A stretch of 64,000 bases of DNA from Leadbetterella sp. (GTDB lineage Bacteria; Bacteroidota; Bacteroidia; Cytophagales; Spirosomataceae): positions 85,704 through 149,703 of the forward strand of contig JAHBUH010000008.1 of the NCBI GenBank assembly GCA_019638185.1. The letters run 5' to 3'. Below are positions 50,750 through 60,238 of this stretch, piece by piece. How positions within the stretch are numbered: the stretch's first letter is position 1; every line of letters begins with the position of its first letter. A program made the translations under genes and the position numbers. The notes under the pieces were generated by a model, which did not search any database, was not told the origin of the DNA, and was given only the letters and a program-made list of their open reading frames with translations.

Positions 50750-50786
50750 CTGAGCCCGGACAGGATTATCTCCTGCCGGGGCTCAG
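50750..50786 (-). terminator. hairpin between convergent pyrC and phosphoesterase genes
   Basis: CTGAGCCCGG (50750-50759) with CCGGGGCTCAG (50776-50786, one extra G), with inner CAGGA/TCCTG pairs around TTATC. The phosphoesterase stop (50766-50768) is in the loop. No T-run follows, so intrinsic termination is not certain. Confidence 0.5.
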
Positions 50787-51929
50787 CGGTATTTCCTCCA
50801 CTACTTTTCCTGCCTGGTCTATGATTTTGACCGATCCTTTGGTTTCGTTTAAGTCTACCCGGAGGGCGTTATTATTGGAATTGACGATCACCGGGAAATG
50901 AATGGCCTGGTCTGCTTTCCGGATCACCTGCCGGTGGAAATGGCCGGAAAGCATGATCTGAACACCCGCCTTATTGAGAATGGGCACAAACTTACTCATG
51001 ATTTCCTCCTCGCCATGCCAGCCCCCGAAAGGCGGCATGTGACAGATCACGATCTTATACGCCGCATTTTTGAATTTCGGATCTTCTACTGCCTTTTTCA
51101 GCCATTCGGCCTGCTCGGTACGGTAATGGTCCATGTCTACGATCCCGCTGTATTCAATGTCGGAATCGGGCTTGTCTTCGCCGCAGTCCAGCACGATAAA
51201 CCCTGTATTCCCCCGGCTGAACTCGTAGTAAAGCCTGCCTGTGGGCGTAGGAAAATAAACCGGGTATTCTATGGCAAAGGGCCCGCGGGTCTCATGGTTA
51301 CCCCGTGCGTAATACATGGGTTTCTCACTGGCAAAGCGCTTAATGGCCGTATCCATGAAGCCGTCAAACATCTGCTGCTCGCTGAGCAGGTTATCTACCA
51401 TATCGCCGTTAAATACCACAAAATCCATAGCCGGCAGGTCTGCCTTATCCAGCAGGGTATTCAGCACTTCATTCCGGCCGTGGATATCATTCACCACCGC
51501 AAAACTGAGGGTTTTTACCGGCCCCGGCGTTTTAAACGAAAGGGGCTGCTGCCGGTACACCCCGGTGGCTACGGTCCGGCCGTATTCTACCTGTACGCCT
51601 TCGTGCTTCAGCACTTCCTGGCTGTACACCCGGTAGCGGTATTGGGTACCAGGCACCAGGTGCTTCAGTTCTACCGAATGCACGGTTCCCACCCGTTTAA
51701 AGCCGTATTGCGAATCGAAGAACTTAGGCCGCTCCGTCTTATAAAAATGCGAAGAATCATCCGGAGCCAGTTCCACCCAGCCGGTAGCCGCCCGATTAGT
51801 GGTCCACAGGATCGTGACCGAAGAGTCTGTGAGCCCCTGGATGTAGGGCAAATGGGTGATCTTTAAGGCCTCCTGGGCGTATAAAACGGGGCTGGCGGCC
51901 AGGAGGAAGAGGGTCAAAAGTTTTTTCAT
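50766..51929 (-). CDS. exported metallophosphoesterase with fibronectin-like domain
   Basis: A 387-residue protein with signal peptide (MKKLLTLFLLAASPVLYA). Residues about 25-130 form a purple-acid-phosphatase-type FN3 domain (SSVTILWTTNRAATGWVEL). The calcineurin-like phosphoesterase domain follows with VNDIHGRNE, FNGDMVDN, YARGNHETRG, VICHMPPFGG and LSGHFHRQV, a full set of metal ligands. It likely hydrolyses phosphoesters in the periplasm; substrate unknown. Its start shares one base with the stop of the GH2 gene (TAATG), so the two are translated together. Confidence 0.9.
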   Translation of the reverse strand: MKKLLTLFLLAASPVLYAQEALKITHLPYIQGLTDSSVTILWTTNRAATGWVELAPDDSSHFYKTERPKFFDSQYGFKRVGTVHSVELKHLVPGTQYRYRVYSQEVLKHEGVQVEYGRTVATGVYRQQPLSFKTPGPVKTLSFAVVNDIHGRNEVLNTLLDKADLPAMDFVVFNGDMVDNLLSEQQMFDGFMDTAIKRFASEKPMYYARGNHETRGPFAIEYPVYFPTPTGRLYYEFSRGNTGFIVLDCGEDKPDSDIEYSGIVDMDHYRTEQAEWLKKAVEDPKFKNAAYKIVICHMPPFGGWHGEEEIMSKFVPILNKAGVQIMLSGHFHRQVIRKADQAIHFPVIVNSNNNALRVDLNETKGSVKIIDQAGKVVEEIPLSPGRR

Positions 51930-53755
51930 TATCTCATTTTATAAAATTCTGAGTGCAGGGCTTTCAGCTCGGCCTCCGGCATTTTTACTATCTTGCGGTC
52001 GTAAGTCATGAGCCCGTTTGTCTCCACCTCCACATCGGTGGTCTGGGTATACACGGCAGCTGAAAGCCCTTTGCTGATCAATGTTTTCAGGGATTCCGTA
52101 AATTCGGTATAGCGCTTTTTCAGGTCTTCTTTGTTTTTAAAGCTCTGGTAACCCCAGTTGTTCTTATCCTGCCAGGTGTGCCCTTCCAGCGGCAGTCCCA
52201 GCCCGCCAAACTCGCCCAGCACCAGCACCTGGCCTTTCCCGAAGTACTGGGGATCCGGCATCTGCGGTTCAGGGTAGTGGTGAATATCCAGGATGTGGCC
52301 CACCGGGTAGAAGTTCCCGCCGCTGGCGCTGTTCACCAGTCGCGTAGGGTCATGTTTCTGCGTCCATTCCGTTATATCCCGGGTCTTGAACTGGCCCCAG
52401 GCTTCATTAAAGGGCACCCATACCACTATGCACGGGAAGTTATACAGGGCATCCATAATGGCCTTCCATTCTTTCCGGTAGATGGTTTCTGAGGCGGCGG
52501 TCCGGTCTTTTTCCAGCTTTCTGCCGGTGATGTTACCCAGGCGCATATCCCAGGCATTACCGCCCAGGTCCCCGCTGGGCATATCCTGCCACACCAGGAT
52601 GCCCTCCCTGTCGCAATGGTAATACCAGCGGGCAGGCTCCATTTTGATGTGCTTCCGGATCATGTTAAAGCCCATTTCTTTGGTTTTCACCACATCAAAT
52701 TTCAGGGCTTCGTCCGTAGGTGCGGTATAGAGTCCGTCAGGCCACCAGCCCTGGTCCAGGGGGCCGTACTGGAAAAGGAAGCGGTCATTCAGCAGCATGC
52801 GCTGCAGGCCGTCGGCTCCGGCTTTCATGGAGATTTTCCGCATACCAAAGTAGGAGCGCACCTCATCCAGCACTTTGCCTTTGCGAAGCAGGGAAATTTT
52901 CAGGTCGTACAGGAAGGGGCTGTCCGGTGACCATAGCTTAGGGCTGCTGATAGCCAGCTCTGCCGCTGAACCTGCAGCTACCTCCTGCTCAGCCACTTTC
53001 GTGTTTCCGTCCCAGGCTTCTACTTTTACGATGTCTCCAGCCTCTGTTCCGGTGGTTTCGGTTTGGAGGGTCAGGGTTTTACGGTCTATATCCGGTGTGT
53101 GGCGGGTGGCCGTGATATGGCTCTTAGCCACTCCTTCCAGCCATACGGTTTGCCAGATACCGGTTACGGGGGTGTACCAGATGCCCTGGGGTTTATTGAC
53201 CTGCTTGCCGTTTGGCTGGGGGCCCTGGTCCGTAGGATCCCAGACAGATACGATGATCTCCTGCCGGTTTCCTTTTTTCAGGAAAGGTGTAATGGTGAAG
53301 GAGAATGGATCGTAGCCGCCCTCGTGCGTACCCACACTCTGGCCGTTAATGAAAACCTCCGTTTTCCAGTCTACCGCCCCGAAATGCAGGATGACTTCCT
53401 TATCACGAATGGTTTTGTCGATATCTATCGTGGTTTTGTACCACAGCGTACTGTCTTTCCCTACCCGGCGCCCTACCCCTGAAAGGGCCGATTCCACGGC
53501 AAACGGCACCAGGATCTTGCCTTCGTATGCCTGCGGGTGGGTGCTCAGGGGGGTGATGGCGTACTCCCAAAGCCCGTTCAGGTTTTGCCAGCCCTGCCGC
53601 ACCAGCTGGGGCCGGGGGTACTCATTGAGAGGTTTATCCGGACTTATTTTTTCCGCCCAGGGAGTGGTCAGCTTTCCAGGCACTACCTGCCAGCCGGTCT
53701 GGGCCAGGCCCGGCATACTGAGAAGTAAAATGAGAAGTAAAATTTTAAGTTTCAT
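51929..53755 (-). CDS. glycoside hydrolase family 2 protein
   Basis: A 608-residue exported enzyme (signal MKLKILLLILLLSMPGLA). GH2 order: jelly-roll sugar-binding domain (WQNLNGLWEYAI; VFINGQSVGTHEGGYDPFSF), Ig-like domain, TIM barrel with IRKHIKMEPARWYYHCDREG, the acid/base Glu in VVWVPFNEAWGQF and the nucleophile Glu in VLVLGEFGGLG. Members act as beta-galactosidase, beta-mannosidase or beta-glucuronidase; which one cannot be told. The open frame runs to 53902 but the signal peptide starts at 53755, and a -7-like TATTTTCG (53782-53775) lies just upstream. Confidence 0.92.
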   Translation of the reverse strand: MKLKILLLILLLSMPGLAQTGWQVVPGKLTTPWAEKISPDKPLNEYPRPQLVRQGWQNLNGLWEYAITPLSTHPQAYEGKILVPFAVESALSGVGRRVGKDSTLWYKTTIDIDKTIRDKEVILHFGAVDWKTEVFINGQSVGTHEGGYDPFSFTITPFLKKGNRQEIIVSVWDPTDQGPQPNGKQVNKPQGIWYTPVTGIWQTVWLEGVAKSHITATRHTPDIDRKTLTLQTETTGTEAGDIVKVEAWDGNTKVAEQEVAAGSAAELAISSPKLWSPDSPFLYDLKISLLRKGKVLDEVRSYFGMRKISMKAGADGLQRMLLNDRFLFQYGPLDQGWWPDGLYTAPTDEALKFDVVKTKEMGFNMIRKHIKMEPARWYYHCDREGILVWQDMPSGDLGGNAWDMRLGNITGRKLEKDRTAASETIYRKEWKAIMDALYNFPCIVVWVPFNEAWGQFKTRDITEWTQKHDPTRLVNSASGGNFYPVGHILDIHHYPEPQMPDPQYFGKGQVLVLGEFGGLGLPLEGHTWQDKNNWGYQSFKNKEDLKKRYTEFTESLKTLISKGLSAAVYTQTTDVEVETNGLMTYDRKIVKMPEAELKALHSEFYKMR

Positions 53756-53774
53756 ATCCAGGATTGATTTGCTA

Positions 53775-53782
53775 CGAAAATA
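53775..53782 (-). promoter_or_regulatory. -7-like element for the GH2 operon
   Basis: Minus strand TATTTTCG, one mismatch to TAnnTTTG, 19 bases before the ATG. No clear -33 box. Confidence 0.35.
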
Positions 53783-53862
53783 AGTCATTTTAAGCAGCGC
53801 CCCAAGTATGATATTGAAAATACTCTCCTTATCTTGCCCGTAACATTTGACCTTCGAAGCGT

Positions 53863-54984
53863 ATGACATCCTTAAAGTTCCTAAAATTCCTTGTTTTTGC
53901 ATGTTTTCCGCTAAGCCTGGCCGGCCAGCGGGTAAGTGACCTGGGTATCCGGGTGGGGGTACTTTCCGCCGGGAAGCACAATGCCATTACCGATGTGCCC
54001 GGCCTAAAGGTAGGGCATAAAACGCTGGTGGAGGGAGAACGGGTCAGGACCGGCGTGACGGCCATCCTGCCGCATTCCGGAAACCTCTTCCAGGAAAAGG
54101 TGCCTGCGGCCATTTATGTGGCTAACGGCTTCGGTAAACTGACGGGCATCAGCCAGGTGCAAGAGCTGGGAAACCTGGAAACGCCCATCGTGCTGACGAA
54201 TACTATGTCTGTACCGGTGGCCGCCGATGCGCTGATTGATTATACGCTGTCACAGAAAGGAAACGAAAAAGTAAAGTCGGTAAATTTCCTGGTAGGCGAA
54301 ACCAATGACGGCTACCTGAATGATATAGCCACCCGAACCGTCACCAAAGCTCATGTGCTGGAGGCCCTGGCAGCGGCAAAAGACGGGCCGGTGCAGGAAG
54401 GTAACGTGGGCGCCGGCACCGGAACGGTGTGTTTCGGCTGGAAAGGCGGAATAGGTACCGCTTCCCGGGTGCTCCCCAAAAAGTCCGGCGGCTACACGGT
54501 GGGTGTGCTGGTTCAAAGCAATTACGGCGGCGTACTGGAGGTAAACGGTGTGCCCGTAGGCCAGGAGCTGGGCAAGCACTTCCTGCATGACCAGCTGAAT
54601 GATCCGGCCGACGGCTCCTGCATGATGGTGGTAGCCACTGACGCCCCTCTGACCTCCCGTAACCTGGAACGCCTGGCCAAAAGGGCTATGCTGGGCCTGG
54701 CCAAGACCGGCGGGATCGCCTCTAATGGCAGCGGTGACTATGTCATTGCATTTTCTACCGCCACGGAACTGCGCGTAGCGCATTCCTCCACTTCTTCCCG
54801 GTACGAAGTGGCCGAGCTACGGAACGATGACGTTTCCCCGCTCTTCTTGGCGGTCATTGAAGCCACGGAAGAAGCGCTTTTAAATTCTCTTTTTAAAGCC
54901 GAAACCGTGAAGGGCGCTTCGGGAACAGTGGAGGCATTGCCGAAGGAGAAGGTGATGGAAATTTACAGGCGATACCGGAAGTGA
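53863..54984 (+). CDS. P1 family (DmpA-type) aminopeptidase
   Basis: A 373-residue exported peptidase (signal LKFLKFLVFACFPLSLAG). Family S58/P1, which self-cleaves before a catalytic Ser: NAITDVPGLKVGHKTL, TGVTAILPHSGN, NGFGKLTGISQVQE, ETNDGYLND, GNVGAGTGTVCFGWKGGIGT, VGVLVQSNYGG and DGSCMMVVATDAPL with the likely nucleophile Ser. These enzymes release N-terminal residues, often D-amino acids or beta-peptides. It is divergent from the GH2 gene with about 100 bases between. Confidence 0.92.
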   Translation: MTSLKFLKFLVFACFPLSLAGQRVSDLGIRVGVLSAGKHNAITDVPGLKVGHKTLVEGERVRTGVTAILPHSGNLFQEKVPAAIYVANGFGKLTGISQVQELGNLETPIVLTNTMSVPVAADALIDYTLSQKGNEKVKSVNFLVGETNDGYLNDIATRTVTKAHVLEALAAAKDGPVQEGNVGAGTGTVCFGWKGGIGTASRVLPKKSGGYTVGVLVQSNYGGVLEVNGVPVGQELGKHFLHDQLNDPADGSCMMVVATDAPLTSRNLERLAKRAMLGLAKTGGIASNGSGDYVIAFSTATELRVAHSSTSSRYEVAELRNDDVSPLFLAVIEATEEALLNSLFKAETVKGASGTVEALPKEKVMEIYRRYRK

Positions 54985-55018
54985 ACCCGCACCCCGTTTA
55001 CCTGATTTTAATGCAGAG

Positions 55019-55044
55019 AAGGACGCGCTTTATGCCGCGTCCTT
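55019..55044. terminator. hairpin between convergent P1 peptidase and clpX
   Basis: AAGGACGCG (55019-55027) and CGCGTCCTT (55036-55044) form a 9-bp perfect stem; the clpX stop codon lies in the loop. No T-run follows on either strand. Confidence 0.45.
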
Positions 55045-56298
55045 CTTAATCTCATACAGTGACGAGTGCTCAAATTTCGAGCGGGCGTAATCTTCCGTCA
55101 CTTTGAAGTTTTTCACTGACTTATCGGATGGCAGCTCAAACATGGCGTCTGTGAGAATGGCCTCGCAGATGGAGCGTAAACCGCGGGCACCGAGGTTAAA
55201 TTTCACGGCCTGATCCACGATATAATCCAGGGCGGCCTCCTCAAACGTCAGTTCTATACTTTCCATGCCGAAGAGTTTCTGGTACTGTTTTACCAGCGCG
55301 TTCTGGGGCTCGGTCAGGATACGTTTCAGCGTAGTCCTGTCCAGCGGGTTCAGGTAGGTTAAGAGCGGTAGCCGGCCGATCAGCTCCGGGATCAGTCCGA
55401 AAGATTTCAGGTCCTGCTGGGTTACGTAACGCATCAGGCTTTCTTCCTTATTCAGATCCACGCCTTTTCCGTCCTGGCGGAAGCCGATGGGCGCGGTGTT
55501 AATGCGTTTGGCAATATGCCGGGCTATCCCGTCAAAGGCCCCCCCACAGATGAAGAGGATGTTTTCCGTATTCACCTGCACCAATTGCTGATCCGGGTGT
55601 TTACGGCCTCCCTGGGGCGGTACACCTACCACGGAGCCTTCCAGCAGCTTCAGGAGACCCTGCTGCACGCCTTCACCGCTTACGTCACGGGTGATAGACG
55701 GGTTATCGGATTTCCGCGCTATTTTATCGATCTCATCGATATAGACGATCCCCCGCTGGGCCTGTTCCACATTGTAGTCTGCGGCCTGAAGCAGGCGCGT
55801 AAGGATACTCTCAATGTCTTCCCCCACGTAGCCGGCCTCCGTTAGCACGGTGGCGTCAGCTATGGCGAAGGGCACCTGCAGCATCCGGGCGATGGTACGG
55901 GCCAGGTAAGTTTTACCTGTTCCCGTCTCACCTACCATGATGATATTTGATTTCTCAATGTTTACATCATCGTCCGTAGCGGGCTGCATCAGCCGCTTAT
56001 AGTGGTTATACACCGCTACGGTCAACACCTTTTTGGCCTCGTCCTGCCCGATGATAAATCTATCCAGGTATTTTTTCAATTCCCGGGGCGCCTTCAGCTC
56101 AAATTTCGGTGCAGCCTGGCCGCCGCCTTTCTTTTGCGGTTTGGAAGCGTCTATGCCGTACAGTTCCCGCTGGATCATCTCGTGCCCCTGCTCTATGCAG
56201 TTGTTACAGATGTTTCCGCTCTGGCCCGACAGCAGGATTTCTACTTCATTTTTGCTTCTGCCACAGAAAGAGCAGCTCTGATCTTTTGTTTTTGCCAT
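55030..56298 (-). CDS. clpX: ATP-dependent Clp protease ATP-binding subunit ClpX
   Basis: ClpX, 422 residues, unfolds proteins and feeds them to ClpP. The N-terminal zinc finger has Cys9/Cys12 (SCSFCGRS) and NICNNC; AAA+ core with Walker [14 protein letters not shown], Walker [13 protein letters not shown], and the sensor region [15 protein letters not shown]. The ClpP-binding loop IGF is in [10 protein letters not shown]. It follows clpP by 19 bases. Together with tig upstream this is the classical tig-clpP-clpX order. Confidence 0.98.
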   Translation of the reverse strand: MAKTKDQSCSFCGRSKNEVEILLSGQSGNICNNCIEQGHEMIQRELYGIDASKPQKKGGGQAAPKFELKAPRELKKYLDRFIIGQDEAKKVLTVAVYNHYKRLMQPATDDDVNIEKSNIIMVGETGTGKTYLARTIARMLQVPFAIADATVLTEAGYVGEDIESILTRLLQAADYNVEQAQRGIVYIDEIDKIARKSDNPSITRDVSGEGVQQGLLKLLEGSVVGVPPQGGRKHPDQQLVQVNTENILFICGGAFDGIARHIAKRINTAPIGFRQDGKGVDLNKEESLMRYVTQQDLKSFGLIPELIGRLPLLTYLNPLDRTTLKRILTEPQNALVKQYQKLFGMESIELTFEEAALDYIVDQAVKFNLGARGLRSICEAILTDAMFELPSDKSVKNFKVTEDYARSKFEHSSLYEIKKDAA

Positions 56299-56317
56299 AT
56301 TTCCCGACGGGCGGTGT

Positions 56318-56995
56318 TTAGTTTTTATCCCGGTAAAGCACTTCGTCGATCAGGCCGTAGGCCTTCGCTTCTTCGGCTTTCATCCAGTAGTCACGGTCAG
56401 AATCTCTGTCGATCTGCTCGTAGGTCTTACCGGTATGCTGCGCCAGGATCTCGTATAGTTCTTTGCGTATTTCGATAATTTGTTTAACCGTAATTTCCAT
56501 GTCTCTCGACTGCCCCTGGGCTCCGCCGCTGGGCTGATGGATCATGATCCGGGCATGAGGAAGGGCGGTACGTTTACCGGCTGCTCCGCCGGCCAGCAGA
56601 ACCGCACCCATAGACGCCGCCAGGGAAGTACAGATAGTACCTACCTCCGGGCGTACATATTGCATGGTATCGTACATGCCCAGGCCGGCATAAACCGAAC
56701 CTCCCGGGCTGTTAATGTACATAAGGATGTCTTTTTTGGCATCTACCGATTCCAGGAACAGCAACTGGGCCACTACGATGTTCGCGATCTGGTCATCTAC
56801 GCCCGTACCCAGGAAGATGATCCTGTCCATGATAAGTCTTGAGAACACGTCAATGGCGGCAAAGCGCATAGGGCGTTCCTCAATGATGTTAGGCGTCATG
56901 TTAGTGACGTTGTGCTTGATGTAATCATCCATGGTAAGGCCACTGATGCCTGCATGGTGTACTGCATATTTTCTAAATTCTTCTCCGAAGTTCAT
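56318..56995 (-). CDS. clpP: ATP-dependent Clp protease proteolytic subunit
   Basis: ClpP, 225 residues, serine protease that forms the degradation chamber for ClpX. Catalytic Ser in [16 protein letters not shown], His in [11 protein letters not shown], and Asp in the later helix (REL...). The N-terminal ~35 residues ([20 protein letters not shown]) may be a propeptide before the conserved [12 protein letters not shown]-like segment. Located between tig and clpX. Confidence 0.98.
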   Translation of the reverse strand: MNFGEEFRKYAVHHAGISGLTMDDYIKHNVTNMTPNIIEERPMRFAAIDVFSRLIMDRIIFLGTGVDDQIANIVVAQLLFLESVDAKKDILMYINSPGGSVYAGLGMYDTMQYVRPEVGTICTSLAASMGAVLLAGGAAGKRTALPHARIMIHQPSGGAQGQSRDMEITVKQIIEIRKELYEILAQHTGKTYEQIDRDSDRDYWMKAEEAKAYGLIDEVLYRDKN

Positions 56996-57057
56996 AGTAT
57001 GATTAATCTTTTATATTGAAAGAAAACAATGAAAGGCATTAGAAAAGTTCGAAACGC

Positions 57058-57110
57058 AAAAATCGGGCAGGAGATGCCCCCTTACCCGATTTCCTGCCCC
57101 GTTCGGGGCA
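57058..57110 (-). terminator. terminator between tig and clpP with alternative folds
   Basis: AAATCGGG (57060-57067) pairs with CCCGATTT (57085-57092) and on the minus strand is followed by TTTTT; TGCCCC/GGGGCA (57095-57110) forms a second hairpin. GGGCAGG (57065-57071) could instead pair with CCTGCCC (57093-57099), so the folds compete. clpP-clpX may thus have their own promoter. Confidence 0.6.
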
Positions 57111-57112
57111 TT

Positions 57113-58453
57113 TTAGTTTTTATATGACTCCGTAGCGATCTCGTTGAATTTATCAACGGACACCGGCCGGCTGTCTCTTTGTACTTTTTCTTTTACAAAG
57201 CCCAGCACTTTGCGACCGAACGCACGCTCCACGTATTTTTTCGTATTGTCTTTATTGCCTTCCAGCTGCTTTTTGGCCATGTTATCGATAAACTCTTCCA
57301 TGCCGTCAAAGCCGCCCTGTCCGCCGAAATAACCCCGGATCTCGCTTTTCACTTCGTCCAGAACGTCATTGTATTCTACTTTGATCTCGTTTTCTTTGGC
57401 TACCTGTGAGCGGATGAAATCCAGCTTTATGCCTCTCAGGATGGCCGGGAATTCTCTTTCCAGGTCTTCGGCCGTGGCTTTTCCTTCGTTCACTTCCAGC
57501 AGGTAGGCTTTCAGGAATTCTTCCGGAAGGTCTATAGAGACGCTGTCCAGGAGAGATTTTTCCACGTCAAAGTCAAACAGGAACTCTGACTCGCGGCGAT
57601 AGTTATCTTTAATGATGGCTTTCACCTCTTCCCGGAATTCTTTTTCGTCTTTGGCTTTCTCGTTACCCAGTACTTTGGCGAAAAATTCAGGGTTCAGTTC
57701 AGAAGGCTCGGTGCGGGTGATGCGCTCTACTTCAAACTCGAATTCGCCTGACAGCTGCGCCGCTTCCTCATCCGATTTACCGGTAGCAAAACCCAGTTCC
57801 CGGGCGGTTTCGAAGATGGACTGGATGTCCAGTTTCAGCTTATCTCCTTTTTTCACACCGATAAACTGTGCTTTGGCGTCCGCCTTCACTTTATCCGTAG
57901 GAATACCTGACTGGAAGAAGAAATCGGTAGACTCCTGCTGAAGTTTTCCGAACACCAGGTCACCCTCTGCCGAAGTCTCCGGCTCTGATTCCACGCCGAA
58001 ACGCTTTTTCAGGTCTTCGATGGAGTTATTTACCTGCTCGTCCGAAGGTTCAATCTCGTATTGAATGATGGAAGGGATTTTCTGAAGGTCTACCTTGAAA
58101 TCTGACGCAAACCCGATCTCGTAGTCGAACTGGAAATCCTTCTGCGCATGCCAGTCGATGTTATAGGCATCTTCCTTAGGCTTAGGCTCCCCTACCACGT
58201 TCAGGTTTTGCTCGTTAATCAGGTCGTTTACCGCCTGGCTGGCCACGCGGATCACCTCATCTACCAGGATACTTTTCCCGTAAAGGTTTTTGATATAAGG
58301 AATGGGCACATGGCCGGGCCGGAAGCCTTTCACCTGTGCTGTTTTAGCGTATTCTCTGATTTTCTTATCTACCGAAGGCTTATAATCGGCCTCGCTAACT
58401 TCCACGTGCAGATGGCCAAGGGTAGAAGAGACTTTATCGAATTTTGTCTGCAT
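57113..58453 (-). CDS. tig: trigger factor
   Basis: Ribosome-associated chaperone, 446 residues, with the N-terminal ribosome-binding domain (LHVEVSEADYKPSVDKKIRE, KGFRPGHVPIPYIKNLYG), a degenerate FKBP-like middle (FFFQSGIPTDKVKADAKAQF), and the long helical C-terminal arms rich in Lys and Glu. Bacteroidota trigger factors often lack clear FKBP active-site residues; that appears so here. It lies downstream of tRNA-Leu, separated by a terminator. Confidence 0.95.
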   Translation of the reverse strand: MQTKFDKVSSTLGHLHVEVSEADYKPSVDKKIREYAKTAQVKGFRPGHVPIPYIKNLYGKSILVDEVIRVASQAVNDLINEQNLNVVGEPKPKEDAYNIDWHAQKDFQFDYEIGFASDFKVDLQKIPSIIQYEIEPSDEQVNNSIEDLKKRFGVESEPETSAEGDLVFGKLQQESTDFFFQSGIPTDKVKADAKAQFIGVKKGDKLKLDIQSIFETARELGFATGKSDEEAAQLSGEFEFEVERITRTEPSELNPEFFAKVLGNEKAKDEKEFREEVKAIIKDNYRRESEFLFDFDVEKSLLDSVSIDLPEEFLKAYLLEVNEGKATAEDLEREFPAILRGIKLDFIRSQVAKENEIKVEYNDVLDEVKSEIRGYFGGQGGFDGMEEFIDNMAKKQLEGNKDNTKKYVERAFGRKVLGFVKEKVQRDSRPVSVDKFNEIATESYKN

Positions 58454-58462
58454 TTAACTGAG

Positions 58463-58503
58463 ATTTAAAATTTAAAAACCCCTCAACCGAGGCGGTTGAA
58501 GGG
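58463..58503 (-). terminator. terminator between tRNA-Leu and tig
   Basis: Minus strand CCCTTCAACC pairs with GGTTGAGGGG (one bulge) around GCCTC, then TTTTTAAATTTTAAAT. It lies 8 bases after the 3' end of the tRNA gene. Confidence 0.75.
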
Positions 58504-58510
58504 TCATCAG

Positions 58511-58592
58511 TACGGGCGGAGGGAATCGAACCCCCACGCCTTGCGGCACCAGATCCTAAGTCTGGCACGTCTACCAGTTCCGCCACGCCCGC
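58511..58592 (-). tRNA. tRNA-Leu (anticodon UAG)
   Basis: An 82-base class II tRNA on the minus strand. The acceptor GCGGGCG pairs with CGCCCGU (closing pair G1-U72), the anticodon stem CCAGA/UCUGG encloses CUUAGGA with anticodon UAG, the long variable arm is UGCCGCAAGGCGU and the T-arm holds GGUUCGAUUCC. CCA is not encoded; the discriminator is A. Reads CUN leucine codons. Confidence 0.95.
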
Positions 58593-58616
58593 AAATGTCC
58601 TGTCTTATTCGGGCTG

Positions 58617-58648
58617 CAAAGGTAGTTCTTTATTTTTAAAACCTGAAA
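58617..58648 (-). promoter_or_regulatory. promoter for tRNA-Leu
   Basis: Minus strand TTTC (58648-58645), 20 bases, TACCTTTG (58624-58617), an exact -7 box about 25 bases before the mature tRNA 5' end. Confidence 0.6.
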
Positions 58649-58731
58649 GGCTTGATGAAAAATATTTTTCAATACCCGGCTTGCTTTGAAAAATCCGCTA
58701 TTTTTCTGAAAATTGCCGCAAAAATCAGGAA

Positions 58732-60231
58732 ATGAGTTTTCTAAAGAAGTTAGCCGGTGATGCCGTACTGTATGGAATGAGCACTATAGTGGGCAGGCTG
58801 TTAAACTGGCTGATGGTGGTGGTTTACACGCGGTCATTTGGGGCAGAGGGCGGTCCACTGGCAGAAAACGGGGAGTTTTACGCCTTAATGATCCCTTTAG
58901 GCGTGATTTATACTTTTGGAATGGAGACCGCCTTTTTCCGGTTTGCGTCCAAAAAAGAGAATCAGCGGGAGTATTTTAATCTTATCCTGACCTTTATATT
59001 TATCCTTGGCGCTACCTTATCCGGCGTTATCATCTTTTTTGCCACTCCCATATCCCTGGCGCTTAATTTCCCGCATACGGAACACCTGATCACACTTTTA
59101 GCGCTCATCTTACTGACGGATGCGGTCTGTGCCATCGCCTTTGTGAAATTAAGGGCCAATAACCGGGCAAAAAAGTTTGTGGCGATAAAGCTGCTGAACA
59201 TCCTGATCACCATCCTGGTCACGATGTTTTTTATTTATGTGTGCCAGGGCATTATTACCGACCGGTTCCTGCCTGAATACAAAGACCTGGTTTCCGGTTT
59301 TTATACCCTTGAAAACGGGCCCGACTACATCATTTTTGCGAATTATGTGGCCAGTCTCCTGACACTGCTGATGCTATGGAAAGAGTTTGTAGGTTTTAAA
59401 CCCTTATGGACATTCCCTAAATTAAAGGTGGTTCTGAACTATGCCTGGCCGCTGATGATCATGGGTTTAGCCGGCTCTATTAACCTCACCGCTGACCGGC
59501 TCCTGTTCCGGCGGTTTCTTCCGGTGGGTTTTTATCCGGAATACCCGGCTGTAGACGCCGCTTATGGTATTTATACGCAGGTGTATAAATTATCTATTTT
59601 TATGGCGCTGGTGGTTCAGGCGTATCGTTATGCCGCGGAGCCCCTGTTTTTCTCCAAGATGGGCGATAAAAACTCCTCGGCGATGATCGCGCTGAGCACC
59701 AAATGGTTTACCATTGCCTGTATTTTTATCTGGCTGGCGGTCAGCATTAACCTGAACTGGATCTCTTTACTTTTAGGAGAAAGTTACCGGTACGGGCTCT
59801 ATGTGGTTCCGGTGCTGCTGTTAGCTAACCTCTTCATCGGGCTTTACGGTAACCTGACTATCTGGTTTAAGTTAAGTGATCAAACGCAATATGGCACCTA
59901 CATTACCCTGGGCGCCATGCTGATCACCGTCATAATGAACGTTTTACTGATACCCGTGTGGGGATTCCTGGGCTGTGCCGTGGCCTTTGCCACGTCTTCA
60001 GGGCTGATGGTGGTGGCCTGTTATTTCCTGGGACAAAAATACTATCCCATCCCCTACGAAACCGGGCGGGTGCTGTTTTACCTGGTGGTGGCAGCAGCCA
60101 TCATCTGGGGGTATTCTTTCGTAGACAGCAGCCAGATCCTGCGGTCTATCCTGCTGCAGGGCCTGCTATGCGCGGTATTTATGGCGCTGATTTATGGGAT
60201 GGAGAAGAAAAAGCCGGGGGCTACCGGCTGA
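58732..60231 (+). CDS. oligosaccharide flippase / polysaccharide biosynthesis membrane protein
   Basis: A 499-residue inner-membrane protein of the MVF/Wzx superfamily with about 14 membrane helices. Visible family wording: LAGDAVLYGMSTIVGRLLNWL at the N-terminus, YTFGMETAFFRFASKK, AWPLMIMGLAGSINLTADRL, and a C-terminal ALIYGMEKKKPGA. It probably flips lipid-linked sugars. No glycosyltransferase genes are adjacent. A terminator for the facing HIT gene lies within its last 25 bases. Confidence 0.88.
   Translation: MSFLKKLAGDAVLYGMSTIVGRLLNWLMVVVYTRSFGAEGGPLAENGEFYALMIPLGVIYTFGMETAFFRFASKKENQREYFNLILTFIFILGATLSGVIIFFATPISLALNFPHTEHLITLLALILLTDAVCAIAFVKLRANNRAKKFVAIKLLNILITILVTMFFIYVCQGIITDRFLPEYKDLVSGFYTLENGPDYIIFANYVASLLTLLMLWKEFVGFKPLWTFPKLKVVLNYAWPLMIMGLAGSINLTADRLLFRRFLPVGFYPEYPAVDAAYGIYTQVYKLSIFMALVVQAYRYAAEPLFFSKMGDKNSSAMIALSTKWFTIACIFIWLAVSINLNWISLLLGESYRYGLYVVPVLLLANLFIGLYGNLTIWFKLSDQTQYGTYITLGAMLITVIMNVLLIPVWGFLGCAVAFATSSGLMVVACYFLGQKYYPIPYETGRVLFYLVVAAAIIWGYSFVDSSQILRSILLQGLLCAVFMALIYGMEKKKPGATG
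60207..60229 (-). terminator. terminator of the ppk1-msrA-HIT operon
   Basis: AGCCGG (60212-60217) pairs with CCGGCT (60224-60229); on the minus strand followed by TTTTTC. It overlaps the 3' end of the flippase gene. Confidence 0.6.
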
Positions 60232-60238
60232 GAAAGGT

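Noticed and set aside
50898-51866. 322-codon plus-strand frame inside the phosphoesterase gene
   Set aside because: Antisense shadow of a gene with a complete set of catalytic motifs.
58511-58592. tRNA-Leu as an integration site
   Set aside because: No integrase and no repeated tRNA 3' end in the flanking sequence that I could find.
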